Positions 16,301 to 24,536 of a DNA stretch of 64,000 bases are shown one piece after another. The position numbers and the translations under genes were made by a program. The notes under the pieces are model-generated. The model worked only from the letters and a program-made list of their open reading frames with translations, was not told where the DNA came from and ran no database searches. This DNA comes from Oscillospiraceae bacterium (GTDB taxonomy: Bacteria > Bacillota > Clostridia > Oscillospirales > Oscillospiraceae): positions 62,001 to 126,000 of the forward strand of contig SVLI01000004.1 of assembly GCA_015068035.1 (NCBI GenBank), in the 5' to 3' direction. Each line of letters starts with the position of its first letter. Positions within the stretch are counted from its first letter, which is position 1.

Positions 16301-17897
16301 AAGAAACGCTCTCGCCGTTTTCATCTGTGGCGGAGATCGTCACAGTATACAGCTCCACTTCGTTGCCGTTGGCATCCTTGCCCATGGCGCGAACCATCTC
16401 GCTCTCAGTCAAGAGATTTCCTTCCAGCGTCAGATAGCTGCCTTCCGCATTGGTACGGACCCACAGGTCTACTGCCAATCCATAGGTATCCTCGGCAACA
16501 GGTACGCCGCCGGCATAATTACCGTCATTCAGACTTTCCGCATAGGTCAAGTCATTGGTAAAGAGGTTGTAATCTCTGGGTGCAGTGGTCTGGACATTGG
16601 CCTTCACCGTTGCGGGGACGGTAATACCCATTCTTTTAACCGTAGCGCTGATGCTCAGATTCTTTACTACGATATAACCGCCGGTGCGTTCTTCAAACCG
16701 GTAGAGGATACCGTTGGTAATTTTGGCCTCCTGGGTACCGCTGAGGTAACTCATGGCGTTGGAAGCGCCAATGCTGCTGATGGGGGTATTGTTGGCGCCA
16801 ATGGTACAAGCGCCCACATTGACCAGATTGTTAACAATTCCGTTCAAACCGCTGTCTTTCCACTTCAGGCTGGCGCCGGAGGATGCGATCTCGTTCAATT
16901 TTTCCAGATCCGATGCAATGGTATTCCTGTCTTTAATGAACTGATCCAGGTCCGTGATTTGTATGCCCTCAGAATTCAGCTTTGCTGTAGTTGTGGCATA
17001 GATCGTTTCCGCGGTATAGGGGGTATAATTGTTTTCGCCATACATTAAAAACAGCGTCAGGTTGGCTAAGGCCGCCATGGCATCGGCTTCCGCGTCAAAG
17101 GCTTCCAGGAAGGCGGCATACATATCCCGCAGATTTTGAATATCTGCCACCGCGCAACTCGGGTTGTTTAAGGAGGCTTCGTCCGGATTCATTCTTGCGG
17201 TCATGTAAAGGCCCATCATGGTGGCCAAAGACTGCATTTTCTTATTGTCACTGCTTAAGGATGCGTACGCATTGGCTGCCGCCAGGTTTTTGTCTCTGGC
17301 ATCTTTCACCATATTGTAATATTGCGCTTCCGCGCCAACTGCTTCAACCTTTGTAGATGAAATAGCACGAACACCATAAGTTTCAGACACGCCAAAGTAG
17401 CCGGGCTTCTCCCCTGTCGGCATATTCCAGGTGGCATAGCCAAAATCACTGGAAAGCTGGGTAATACGCCCATCCTGGCCGTACATTGCACCGTACAACG
17501 GGCTGTCCAACAAAGACACTGTATTCAGCTGGGCAGGGCGCAAAGCCAGATTATCCAGGCCGTAACTGGGGTCAGACAGGTTAATCATATTGCCCCAGGT
17601 TAGGTTGGCCGCAGAGATACTCTGCCCATCTGTCGCGCTGGAATCGCCTACCTTGGAATCTCCGGGAGGTGTCTCGCCATCACCAGAAGCTAACGCAATC
17701 TCCAAGTTACCATTGGCAGCCAAATTGGTGGTTACACCGGATAACTCCGGCGCTCTGGAAATTGTCAGCCATGCGAAGGTTGCCGAGGTCATCATGACCA
17801 CGGACATGACCAAAAGCAATGCAACCGCAGCAACCCGTTCTTTTAAGCCCGGAAGCGCAGCCCGATAGGCCTTGATCCGTTTTTGTGTTTCTGTCAC
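13365..17897 (-). CDS. Large SipW-type surface subunit (1510 aa), paralogue of the 731-aa subunit
   Basis: The start chosen is the GTG at 17897: GGAGG lies 9 bases upstream and the codon overlaps the previous stop (GTGA). Longer in-frame starts lie inside the upstream gene. Residues 22-48 are a hydrophobic segment ending SATFAWLTIS, the TasA/SipW-like pattern. The N-terminal half is collinear with the 731-aa protein: APELSGVTTN...ANGNLEIAL, WGNMINLSD, YGQDGRI, YGVRAIS and then VYLDG...GKLNIQFGSS. About 700 further residues contain repeated Ig-like strand units, for example WTASYEFTVPGNYVLRTVQL and WKGSAHFLMSGDYTMQYVVL. There is no sortase motif or C-terminal anchor. It is probably a tip or adhesive subunit of the same assembly; function is inferred. 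Confidence 0.8.
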   Translation of the reverse strand: MTETQKRIKAYRAALPGLKERVAAVALLLVMSVVMMTSATFAWLTISRAPELSGVTTNLAANGNLEIALASGDGETPPGDSKVGDSSATDGQSISAANLTWGNMINLSDPSYGLDNLALRPAQLNTVSLLDSPLYGAMYGQDGRITQLSSDFGYATWNMPTGEKPGYFGVSETYGVRAISSTKVEAVGAEAQYYNMVKDARDKNLAAANAYASLSSDNKKMQSLATMMGLYMTARMNPDEASLNNPSCAVADIQNLRDMYAAFLEAFDAEADAMAALANLTLFLMYGENNYTPYTAETIYATTTAKLNSEGIQITDLDQFIKDRNTIASDLEKLNEIASSGASLKWKDSGLNGIVNNLVNVGACTIGANNTPISSIGASNAMSYLSGTQEAKITNGILYRFEERTGGYIVVKNLSISATVKRMGITVPATVKANVQTTAPRDYNLFTNDLTYAESLNDGNYAGGVPVAEDTYGLAVDLWVRTNAEGSYLTLEGNLLTESEMVRAMGKDANGNEVELYTVTISATDENGESVSYSIDVYEAMGPVFDEDGTPVIDENTGKQKEEMMWFSAETYSPLTAEELNNQKPTPKMVEKITVTGYEGENRVWGENEDLSVDATTQGSGSCYVYYADTPEDQARSLKLLEAFNVAFVNKEGELIAEAVMDTEHFYAESGRVIVPLVLSPSSSINLGEDYQGNVTYAITALEKNVATRITAIVYLDGTKLTNKEVLAAADIQGKLNIQFGSSNVLSPIENEELANKERRVSASVDVANFDYDTATGPMTTNVTVKVDGDEPSTVTAFFLRAINASQGSREEVRTFTKNESGDWTASYEFTVPGNYVLRTVQLDGVEYDLAEPPEVKVSGFAIRSLSCTEAKDNHIAVMTAENTTTANLKLKFATDDESKLPKSVQGRFLRNEDGSAVNIDFTYDSTTGEWKGSAHFLMSGDYTMQYVVLDGEYVGLDEAFWMTADITLGMRVAVYTTSPQSFKYVPSEMEDNMKLLGMQVMIVDNAGNEMPGLSGVKLTYGMKGSGIKKMDTDLTWNGSYYVGTMSNGGPGIWQFGKVVVGSNTLTNATTAPTFTILSPEPPEYVRHETVAYQYKPNNDATMNVVISNSSAAAVQAYIIKDGATEGTWVDGTISQETTANGKTANYWNFAVPKDANGYQDGHWTLTTLRLWNVFAADGTAYTEEAPLEIDVSDTNNATKAVNRIFVSFAAGQSKDFGKDGSGNVTATFMQSHTISGLNVDFKDFENAPVSGVSEVKLQFAYVNGTSEAYGGYTSNKLLNTTEGATINITLSPDAAGTHFTQSADAAIQFAGNYYTTFSYTVNGTTYEYSNDVDKKSAQSLPTNAPVFTVWSKVPSVTIDAIAPEGRHTTLNLDTESEETVESRKVNNHTIEIYSDSQKSGSRNFVLNTYPQITLSVDKGAATKATLTFVEANGEEVKLYTSERNGQTDSFIWESSTTCKRFVGYFQQRGTCSSAKMEGAGTLQASKLILEYNGVTYEVVIPEFTIVNIR

Positions 17898-19744
17898 TGC
17901 TCGGCACCTCCTGTGGTTTCCGTTTCTGATTCTGTCTTGGGTTGGATATCTGGGTAATAATTTACAAAGAAAGGAATCTCCGTCTGGCCGATGCCCATTC
18001 CGTCGTCGCTCCACTGAAGGTGAAGCACATAACTGCCGGCAGCCGGTCGCTGTTTTGCGCCGGTAACTGCGACGATATCTCCCTCAGGATCCTCCGTCAC
18101 AGTAATCTCAAAGCCGGCCAAAACGGGATCAATCTCCATACGTTGGGTAAAATCACCCTGTTCCGACGTCACTGTTGTTATCTTCTCCATGCTGCATGCG
18201 ACAGGATAATCTGTCCATTGGGAATTCAGCACGATCTTTAGGGTTTCCTTATCTTTCAAGATCGGAGAATCCAGCTGGTAGAGGGCCTCGGTAGAAATCT
18301 CCGTCGACGTCTGAGCGCTGGCATGCAGAACGTCATTTTTGTACGCATTCAGCTGCAGATTCAGCACGCCACCCTGCAAAACCGTCCGTGAAAAATCTAT
18401 CAGTACATTATGGCTTTCCTTCACCGTCAGGCGAATCTGTCCACCATGATAGAGCATGTAGTAACTGTTTCCATGATCCAAGCTGTAGCAGGTCTTTCCG
18501 GGAAATCCGATCTGCTGGGTTCCATCCTGCGAGACCATGCCAAGCGCCAGACTGTCTGCCTGATTATCCGTCTCTACTGTTATCTGCAACATGGCGTCTT
18601 TGGTAAAACCTTTGATTGTTTTAATCTGAACAAAGCCTTCATTATCAGGATCCTGCACCGGATCTTCCGTTGGAGGCTCTGTTGTGTTTCCCGTTTCTGT
18701 TTCTCCTTCGGGAGGTTCGGTCCCTTCAGGATTTGTTCCTTCGCCTTCGGAAGGTTCCGTCCCTTCAGGATTTGTTCCTTCTCCCTCGGAAGGTTCCGTC
18801 TCGTCAGGATTTGCTCCTTCTCCTTCGGAAGGCTCCGTCTCGTCAGAATTTGTTCCTTCTCCCTCAGAAGATTCCGTCTCGTCAGAATTTGTTCCTTCTC
18901 CCTCAGAAGATTCCGTCTCGTCAGAATTTGTTCCTTCTCCCTCAGAAGATTCCGTCTCGTCAGAATTTGTCCCTTCTCCCTCAGAAGATTCCGTCTCGTC
19001 AGAATTTGTTCCTTCTCCCTCAGAAGATTCCGTCTCGTCAGAATTTGTTCCTTCTCCCTCAGAAGATTCCGTCTCGTCAGAATTTGTTCCTTCTCCCTCA
19101 GAAGATTCCGTCTCGTCAGAATTTGTTCCTTCTCCTTCGGAAGGCTCTGTCCCTTCCGGATTTGTCGGTTCCTGCGTATCCGGATTTTCCTCTGGTAATA
19201 CCGGCTCCTGCATAATCACTTCCGCAAGATCTATAGCAAAAGCACCCTGCAGCGAATCGCCCCAGGAAACGTTTACCTTTACAGTCATTGCCTCATGAGA
19301 TTGACTGCCGGCAGCATCCGTTGCCGTCAGGTACATAATCACAGTAACCGGCTCTTTTTCTTTCAGCGCGACCTCACTGCCCTGCTGCAGTTCAACAGCG
19401 CCCATATACATTGCCGCCCGTAGATACTCCGGTTTATCCACCGACCAAGTCAATGCACCGGCAACATCCTTTGTGCTCTCCATACAGAAATCCGCTTGAT
19501 GCCTCTGTGCTATTTTTTGCCCTTCCGGAGAAATCTCTCCCAGCAGCACCGTCATCGGAGCGTCAGACGCTGACCGCAGGCAATCACTGGTTACGGTTTC
19601 TTCTCCGGGTAAAGCAATGGTATTCCACATTGTTGAACTCACATACCGTGCTTGCGTAGAGTTCACGGATAAAATCGCACCGGCTGCCAAAACAACAACC
19701 GCCAAAAGGATACTCCAATATGCAATTGTCTTTTTCTCAGCCAT
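17894..19744 (-). CDS. Repeat-rich SipW-type surface protein (616 aa)
   Basis: The N-terminus has a basic MAEKK start, one hydrophobic segment and the motif NSTQARYVSS, close to that of the gene upstream (GSTWARY). A beta-rich domain follows (to about residue 195), then an acidic Ser/Glu/Thr low-complexity region of about 11 units of SEGEGTNSDETES-type, and a second beta-rich domain of about 250 residues ending in TETTGGAEQ. The repeat is probably an extended spacer between two folded domains. The stop overlaps the GTG start of the 1510-aa subunit by 4 bases, implying translational coupling. The ATG start has AAAGGAG upstream. No family is recognised beyond the shared N-terminal pattern. Confidence 0.75.
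   Translation of the reverse strand: MAEKKTIAYWSILLAVVVLAAGAILSVNSTQARYVSSTMWNTIALPGEETVTSDCLRSASDAPMTVLLGEISPEGQKIAQRHQADFCMESTKDVAGALTWSVDKPEYLRAAMYMGAVELQQGSEVALKEKEPVTVIMYLTATDAAGSQSHEAMTVKVNVSWGDSLQGAFAIDLAEVIMQEPVLPEENPDTQEPTNPEGTEPSEGEGTNSDETESSEGEGTNSDETESSEGEGTNSDETESSEGEGTNSDETESSEGEGTNSDETESSEGEGTNSDETESSEGEGTNSDETESSEGEGTNSDETEPSEGEGANPDETEPSEGEGTNPEGTEPSEGEGTNPEGTEPPEGETETGNTTEPPTEDPVQDPDNEGFVQIKTIKGFTKDAMLQITVETDNQADSLALGMVSQDGTQQIGFPGKTCYSLDHGNSYYMLYHGGQIRLTVKESHNVLIDFSRTVLQGGVLNLQLNAYKNDVLHASAQTSTEISTEALYQLDSPILKDKETLKIVLNSQWTDYPVACSMEKITTVTSEQGDFTQRMEIDPVLAGFEITVTEDPEGDIVAVTGAKQRPAAGSYVLHLQWSDDGMGIGQTEIPFFVNYYPDIQPKTESETETTGGAEQ
18700..19165 (-). repeat. Tandem 39-bp coding repeat
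   Basis: About 11 copies of a 39-base unit encode a 13-residue acidic repeat. Eight consecutive units encode TNSDETE with almost identical bases; the outer units diverge to TNPEGTE or ANPDETE. The unit is a multiple of three, so gain or loss of copies keeps the frame. Confidence 0.92.
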
Positions 19745-19769
19745 ATTGGCGCTCCTTTACATAGGTTTT

Positions 19770-20402
19770 TCAGCCAATCACCTGCAGCTGCAGCAAGCTG
19801 GCCTCCGTCAACATTTCATTTTCCAGAACCAGCCGCATTTCATAGCAGGAAAATCGGCCGCCAACCAGATTCCAGGTCAGTTCATCACCCAGCTTGTCAT
19901 GGAAAGTGAACACCCATCCGTCGCCAAACTGGTCATACATTGGAGATTGAGGTTCGATCTTTGTTACTGCTGCCTCATAAGTATCGTATTGGCTCGCATC
20001 TGTTTTCTTAGGCACCATCAGTTGGATTTCTGCCGTCTGCGCGCCTTCCCAGATACCGGGACTGCCCACCAAACGGATCCGAAACTGTTGATCCTCCTCC
20101 GCCACATCAGACGGCAGCGTACCGTTGGCCACGGCAAAATCCAGCTGAGCCTTTCCGTTCACGCTTTCCCAGGTTCCCTGCGCCTGATCATCAAACAGAC
20201 GAGTCTTATCATCTTCCGCCAAGCGGACTTGCCCCAGATATATTCCTTTCGGCTCCCGCGCAGAAAACAAAAGTGTCTCCTTGGTTTCCGCACGATATCG
20301 GGCCCAGGTGCTGCCCACGGCCGTCAGCAGCCCACCCACCGTCAGCACGGCGGCAAGGCCCAGTAAACACCACTGGGAAATATGCAATTTCCTTCGGTTC
20401 AT
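19770..20402 (-). CDS. Small SipW-type surface protein (210 aa)
   Basis: The N-terminal segment is basic, then hydrophobic (WCLLGLAAVLTVGGLL), and ends in the motif GSTWARYRAE, which resembles the GTWAAF end of the TasA signal peptide. The mature part (about 175 residues) is beta-rich with no recognised domain and no anchor. It lies 25 bases before the repeat-rich protein, which shares the ARY motif, and 16 bases after the beta-helix gene. The ATG start has GGAGAAGG upstream. The likely role is a minor subunit or partner of the next protein; this is inferred from the pattern and position. Confidence 0.72.
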   Translation of the reverse strand: MNRRKLHISQWCLLGLAAVLTVGGLLTAVGSTWARYRAETKETLLFSAREPKGIYLGQVRLAEDDKTRLFDDQAQGTWESVNGKAQLDFAVANGTLPSDVAEEDQQFRIRLVGSPGIWEGAQTAEIQLMVPKKTDASQYDTYEAAVTKIEPQSPMYDQFGDGWVFTFHDKLGDELTWNLVGGRFSCYEMRLVLENEMLTEASLLQLQVIG

Positions 20403-20418
20403 GGGCCTTCCCTTCTCC

Positions 20419-22434
20419 TTAAGATGCCATAGATGTTATGATATATTTTTGGTCAATGCTCGTCTGGGTAGCACCGGGTGCTAGGTATATGACAGGCTGT
20501 TCCTGATCAAACTGGCCGCCATACAAAACCACCTGCACATGAGATGCATCCTCCGGGCAAACCCGCAGAGACCAATTATTTGTACTGTTAATAATACTCT
20601 CTCCGCCAAGTTCCATATCGGAGCTAATCTCCAATGTGATCGGATATTCATAGTTCGCTTCAATATAGATGCCGTCACCGGTGTCAACGAAGCCGCTTCC
20701 GATGGGGTTCGGGGTGCCCTCGAATGCCGCACCCACACCAGTTACAGTAGATGCTTTGACACGGACATTACCTCCCTTAATGGCAATACCGGTATAGCCA
20801 CTCACCGTACTGTTATAAATGTTCAGATTACTGTCCATTTGGGGATGATAAATACCTGCGCTAAAATTGGATGGATTACCCGTCAACTCGCTGTCTATAA
20901 TCTGAATGTCCGTGCCCCATCTGCCACTTCCTGCAGCATCTCCGTTACCGGACAGAGCAAAACTATCACCATTGAGTTTGCAGTCTTCAATCACAAGCTG
21001 CGTCTTTTGCTCAGATGCCGTGCCGTTGCCGGAGATAAAGACTGCGCAGGTACTGCCGCTGATTTCACAATTGATCAAGCGAACTGTAGAGTCCTGTTCA
21101 TTTTCATCATCGCTGTCACCAACATAGACACCGTATTTAAATGCACTAATATCCACTTCATTAAAGGTTACTTTTGCTCCCGTGGTATAGAGTGCACAGC
21201 CTGAACTACCGAGACCTACCACCGAACCGTTCGTCATTGTCAGGTTACTGTTCTTCTCTGCCATAATGGCTCGATCACCATTGCTGGTAATGGTATGGCC
21301 GTTCATATCCACAGCAATCTGCTTACCCTCCGGGATCACAAGACGCTGCGCATCCGGGATGACGATATCGCCGGTCAACTGCACTACATTACCAATATCC
21401 AACTCCAGAGCAGTTTTCAACGCTTCCAGAGAATTAACGTTTATTACATCCTCATCGTTCTTCTGGGCAGACACTAATAGTTGAATCTCATATTTTTCCT
21501 GTTCTGTTCCCGCCGCTGTAGCATTTGCAGCCTCTTGCGCCAGTTTGGTATCGTACTGGGTTGCCATTTCGATTTCCGAATAAGAACAAAGGTACGCATA
21601 TACACCGTAGTTGTTTTCGTCCACCGACACGGGATAATAACCGGTGCCCTTCTTCTGCGTCGGATCGATCTCTCCCTCATAACCATCCTTTTGGGAAAAC
21701 TCTACCAAGAATTCTTCTACGGTCTGTTCTCCATCAACAGTTTTCAGCTCCATAACCAAGTCATCACCATCTTCTCCAAAGGTGGTTGTGGCTTCGTCAT
21801 AATCGTATTCAATGGGCCGAAGATATTCCAGTTCCGTAAACATACCGGTAGCATCGTTCCATGAACCCAACACATAATAACCCAGCACATCGTAAACCCA
21901 CTGCCACTTCAATTGCACATCGTTGTGCATATCTTCCGTCAGTGTCAGCGTCTCACCGCCAAACAGAGTATAAGTATAGCCTTCCTGGGTATTTAGATAC
22001 ACCCGATCCATGGTTTCCTCGTTGCGCTGCAAAGAGGTATCGACATAGAAGTAGAGGCGCTTTTGCATCTCATAATCCGTAATGCGGGCCTTGGACACTC
22101 CCACGCCTACCGCTGTGGTACTGGCATTTGTGTTGTTCACTTCCAAGCTGATAATGCCTTCATCACCCGGAGCTGCCACGATGACACTGTCATCAACTTT
22201 TATCTGACCGTCAAATCCCCAGCTTTCCGCCTTAATTACCATACCTCCGGTCCGCGCAACGTTGGTGTACCAAGCCGATGTCATAGCAAAAATAATCACA
22301 ACCGTCAGCAATATGGTAACAAGCGCCAAACCGGCTTGCCAGTACACAGTACGCTGTGCTTTCTTCAATACAGCAGACTTTCGGGAAGTATCAGCATCGT
22401 TATTCTTTTGTACCTTTTTCAGATATTTCGACAC
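20419..22434 (-). CDS. SipW-type surface protein with parallel beta-helix domain
   Basis: A GTG start at 22434 overlaps the 3' end of the signal peptidase gene by 35 bases; GGAGG lies 12 bases upstream. The 671-residue product has a basic N-terminus, a hydrophobic segment (about 33-52) ending AMTSAWYTNV, then a TasA-like beta region with GMVIKAESWGFDGQIKV and VNNTNASTTAVGVGVSK. From about residue 340 there are regularly spaced short strands with N/D-G turns (VDMNGHTITSNGD, LTMTNGSVVG, VIEDCKLNG, IYNSTVSGYTGIAIKGG), typical of right-handed parallel beta-helix or pectate-lyase-like folds. No catalytic residues of a polysaccharide lyase could be identified. It is probably a surface adhesin or carbohydrate-contacting subunit. 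Confidence 0.75.
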   Translation of the reverse strand: MSKYLKKVQKNNDADTSRKSAVLKKAQRTVYWQAGLALVTILLTVVIIFAMTSAWYTNVARTGGMVIKAESWGFDGQIKVDDSVIVAAPGDEGIISLEVNNTNASTTAVGVGVSKARITDYEMQKRLYFYVDTSLQRNEETMDRVYLNTQEGYTYTLFGGETLTLTEDMHNDVQLKWQWVYDVLGYYVLGSWNDATGMFTELEYLRPIEYDYDEATTTFGEDGDDLVMELKTVDGEQTVEEFLVEFSQKDGYEGEIDPTQKKGTGYYPVSVDENNYGVYAYLCSYSEIEMATQYDTKLAQEAANATAAGTEQEKYEIQLLVSAQKNDEDVINVNSLEALKTALELDIGNVVQLTGDIVIPDAQRLVIPEGKQIAVDMNGHTITSNGDRAIMAEKNSNLTMTNGSVVGLGSSGCALYTTGAKVTFNEVDISAFKYGVYVGDSDDENEQDSTVRLINCEISGSTCAVFISGNGTASEQKTQLVIEDCKLNGDSFALSGNGDAAGSGRWGTDIQIIDSELTGNPSNFSAGIYHPQMDSNLNIYNSTVSGYTGIAIKGGNVRVKASTVTGVGAAFEGTPNPIGSGFVDTGDGIYIEANYEYPITLEISSDMELGGESIINSTNNWSLRVCPEDASHVQVVLYGGQFDQEQPVIYLAPGATQTSIDQKYIITSMAS

Positions 22435-23152
22435 AATGCATCAGCTCCTCCATGAGTTCGGTGCGAATTCTCTCATACATTTCGTCATATTCCTGTTTTG
22501 TCATGCCGCAAAGCGGATCAATGGGCTCTTCCTGCTCCAATTCGTTCACAGTATTCTGTAATTCTTTTCGGATATTGGACACACATTCCCGCAAAATCAG
22601 ACCAACAAGCAGCAGACAAGGAAATACAATGCACCCAAGAAATCCCACTTTATTTGTAAAAAACGAGAATATGGAAGCCAAAGCACTCTCATCTCCTGTA
22701 TGCCAAATTACTTTTCCGATCAAATTGCCGCGGGTTACCATGTATCCATCCGCTACAAAATTAGCATCACCCTGTGTCCGCAGAAGGACTTCTCCATTCT
22801 CCAGTTCCATAAGCTCTACTACCCGGTGAGTAACAATTTCCCCCCAAATAGCGGCTTCTTGTGTTCGAAAACAAATGATATCACCCAGTTTGATCTGCCC
22901 AATATCTATCTGTTTTGTCAGCAGCAGAGCTCCGGTAGGAATCGTCGGTTCCATGCTGCCCGTAACCACCCGGAACATCATGTATCCGCCAATGTTCACA
23001 TAACCGTTACTCATGGACTGGACTGCAACATACAGACACAGCAAAACAGCCAAAACCAGCAGAATGGTGACCAGTACGCTAATCCGCTTTTGAATTACAG
23101 ATTTGATTTCTTTTATTTCTTCTATTTCTTCTGTTTGTTCTTTCTTTTCCAT
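22400..23152 (-). CDS. Signal peptidase I, ER/SipW type (copy 1)
   Basis: This 250-residue membrane protease has a cytoplasmic Glu/Lys-rich N-terminus, a transmembrane segment (about 24-43), the catalytic serine in VTGSMEPTIPTG (Ser66), a histidine in IVTHRV (His109) where bacterial LepB enzymes have lysine, and conserved aspartates in TQGDAN...AD (129 and 135). A second hydrophobic segment (about 163-187) is followed by a charged cytoplasmic tail. The Ser-His-Asp arrangement is that of eukaryotic/archaeal signal peptidases and of SipW, which processes TasA and TapA in Bacillus. It lies directly between two candidate substrates and overlaps the second. Confidence 0.93.
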   Translation of the reverse strand: MEKKEQTEEIEEIKEIKSVIQKRISVLVTILLVLAVLLCLYVAVQSMSNGYVNIGGYMMFRVVTGSMEPTIPTGALLLTKQIDIGQIKLGDIICFRTQEAAIWGEIVTHRVVELMELENGEVLLRTQGDANFVADGYMVTRGNLIGKVIWHTGDESALASIFSFFTNKVGFLGCIVFPCLLLVGLILRECVSNIRKELQNTVNELEQEEPIDPLCGMTKQEYDEMYERIRTELMEELMHCVEISEKGTKE

Positions 23153-23158
23153 AGTATC

Positions 23159-24493
23159 TTATTCGCTGCCGCCGGCCAGTTCCAAATTCAACAGCATGTT
23201 GGATATGGATACAGCATTAACGCAATCAACGTCTTGCCCCTCCAGCCAGATAAACATCCGAATTCTCTGGGGAACATTCTTTTCCAGACGGATAATGTAC
23301 ACATCCTCTGTGGCACCCTGCTTGTCCAGCTGCGCCAGCTGATCCTCCGAGACACGATCTCCAAACTTATATAGATCGTACGTATGTTTAAAAAACACAC
23401 CGTTGTCTATGTAGGGCGCTGCCTGCCATTGCAGATATTCATCATAGAACTGTCCGCTCAGGTTCTCCAGTTCTTGGTTTTCCGTATCCATGTTCGTGAC
23501 CGCTGCCCGAAACCGTTGCGCTAAAGCGCTGCCGGCGCCCGATTCGGCAGGCAACCACGTGCTGGTTGTCTGGGCAGCCAACCGATCTGCCACAGAGACT
23601 TCCTGTATCACACCGTTCACCGGGCTTAACGGATTGGTAACAGTATATCCTCCCAAATTCCCTTCGCAGTTCAAGTCGCAGTTTGGCTCATAAATGGTGA
23701 AACGGTTATTTTCAAGCGCCGCTGTGCCGCTGCTGGGCTCCTGATACATTCCTCGCAGCTTGCTATAGCGTTCATTGAAATACACACTGTTCTGATAATA
23801 ACGCATTGTATCATCAGTCAGCCCCACATCGTTAGCCAAGAAACCTACCCGTATCGCTGAAGCCCCTTTAACTTCCGTCTCTTCTAAATCAAAACCAATC
23901 TTATCTTCTGTAGTAACGGCGCGGGGAAGGTCCACCAAGAAGCTGCCACCCGCATCTTCTCCGGCAGAAATTCGCAAAGTGAAGTCTGCGCTATGGGATA
24001 CCACCCAAAAATCCAAATATAGATAGCTGCCCTCTTCAACCATTTTGGTCTGTCCCTTGGGCAGATTCGCATGGGCCATATCTCCATCCAAATAAAACTC
24101 AGAGACATCCTTCAGCTGGCCACTAAACACGGTACCTTCCCGAACTTCCGGGTCAGTCCCGTCGTAATAAGCAGGTAAGATCCAGTTAACACCGTCAGCA
24201 GTAGATACCGGCACCAAGCCGGCCACATCATTTAAATATTCATAACCCGGCTGCTGGCGAATATTCATAGACTCCGAAAAACGGCCGGGATAGTGATAAA
24301 CCACACCATCCACTTCCTGCTGGACATCTGCTGCCACCAGAATAGTATTGCCGCCGCCAATTGCTACCTGAATACCAGTAACCGCAGGATTCCCCGACAG
24401 AACAAACCACGCATACGAGGACATAACAACTACTGCGACAGACAACACCAGCGCAAAGATTATCGCTATCAACTTTCTATAGATTCTGTTCAT
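23159..24493 (-). CDS. SipW-type surface subunit with YEPN and WLEGQDVDC motifs
   Basis: The ATG at 24493 has GAGG 9 bases upstream; a TTG nine bases earlier is the alternative. The 444-residue product has a hydrophobic N-terminal segment ending VMSSYAWFVLS. The body is beta-rich and contains SAIRVG, IYEPNCD, GYTVTNP and TSTWLPAES blocks that align with the 374-aa subunit encoded further upstream (AIRIG, IYEPNSD, GYTPTPS, SASTWTEAYP). The C-terminus has IWLEGQDVDCVNAVSISNM. No membrane anchor or sorting signal is seen. It is probably a structural subunit and lies 6 bases before the first signal peptidase gene. Confidence 0.78.
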   Translation of the reverse strand: MNRIYRKLIAIIFALVLSVAVVVMSSYAWFVLSGNPAVTGIQVAIGGGNTILVAADVQQEVDGVVYHYPGRFSESMNIRQQPGYEYLNDVAGLVPVSTADGVNWILPAYYDGTDPEVREGTVFSGQLKDVSEFYLDGDMAHANLPKGQTKMVEEGSYLYLDFWVVSHSADFTLRISAGEDAGGSFLVDLPRAVTTEDKIGFDLEETEVKGASAIRVGFLANDVGLTDDTMRYYQNSVYFNERYSKLRGMYQEPSSGTAALENNRFTIYEPNCDLNCEGNLGGYTVTNPLSPVNGVIQEVSVADRLAAQTTSTWLPAESGAGSALAQRFRAAVTNMDTENQELENLSGQFYDEYLQWQAAPYIDNGVFFKHTYDLYKFGDRVSEDQLAQLDKQGATEDVYIIRLEKNVPQRIRMFIWLEGQDVDCVNAVSISNMLLNLELAGGSE

Positions 24494-24536
24494 AGACAAC
24501 AACCTCTTCGTTTCATGTACCGCCTATTTGCTTATA

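Noticed and set aside
18700-19165. Regular 39-bp repeats taken for a CRISPR array
   Set aside because: There are no unique spacers; the repeats are contiguous and encode a 13-residue unit in frame.
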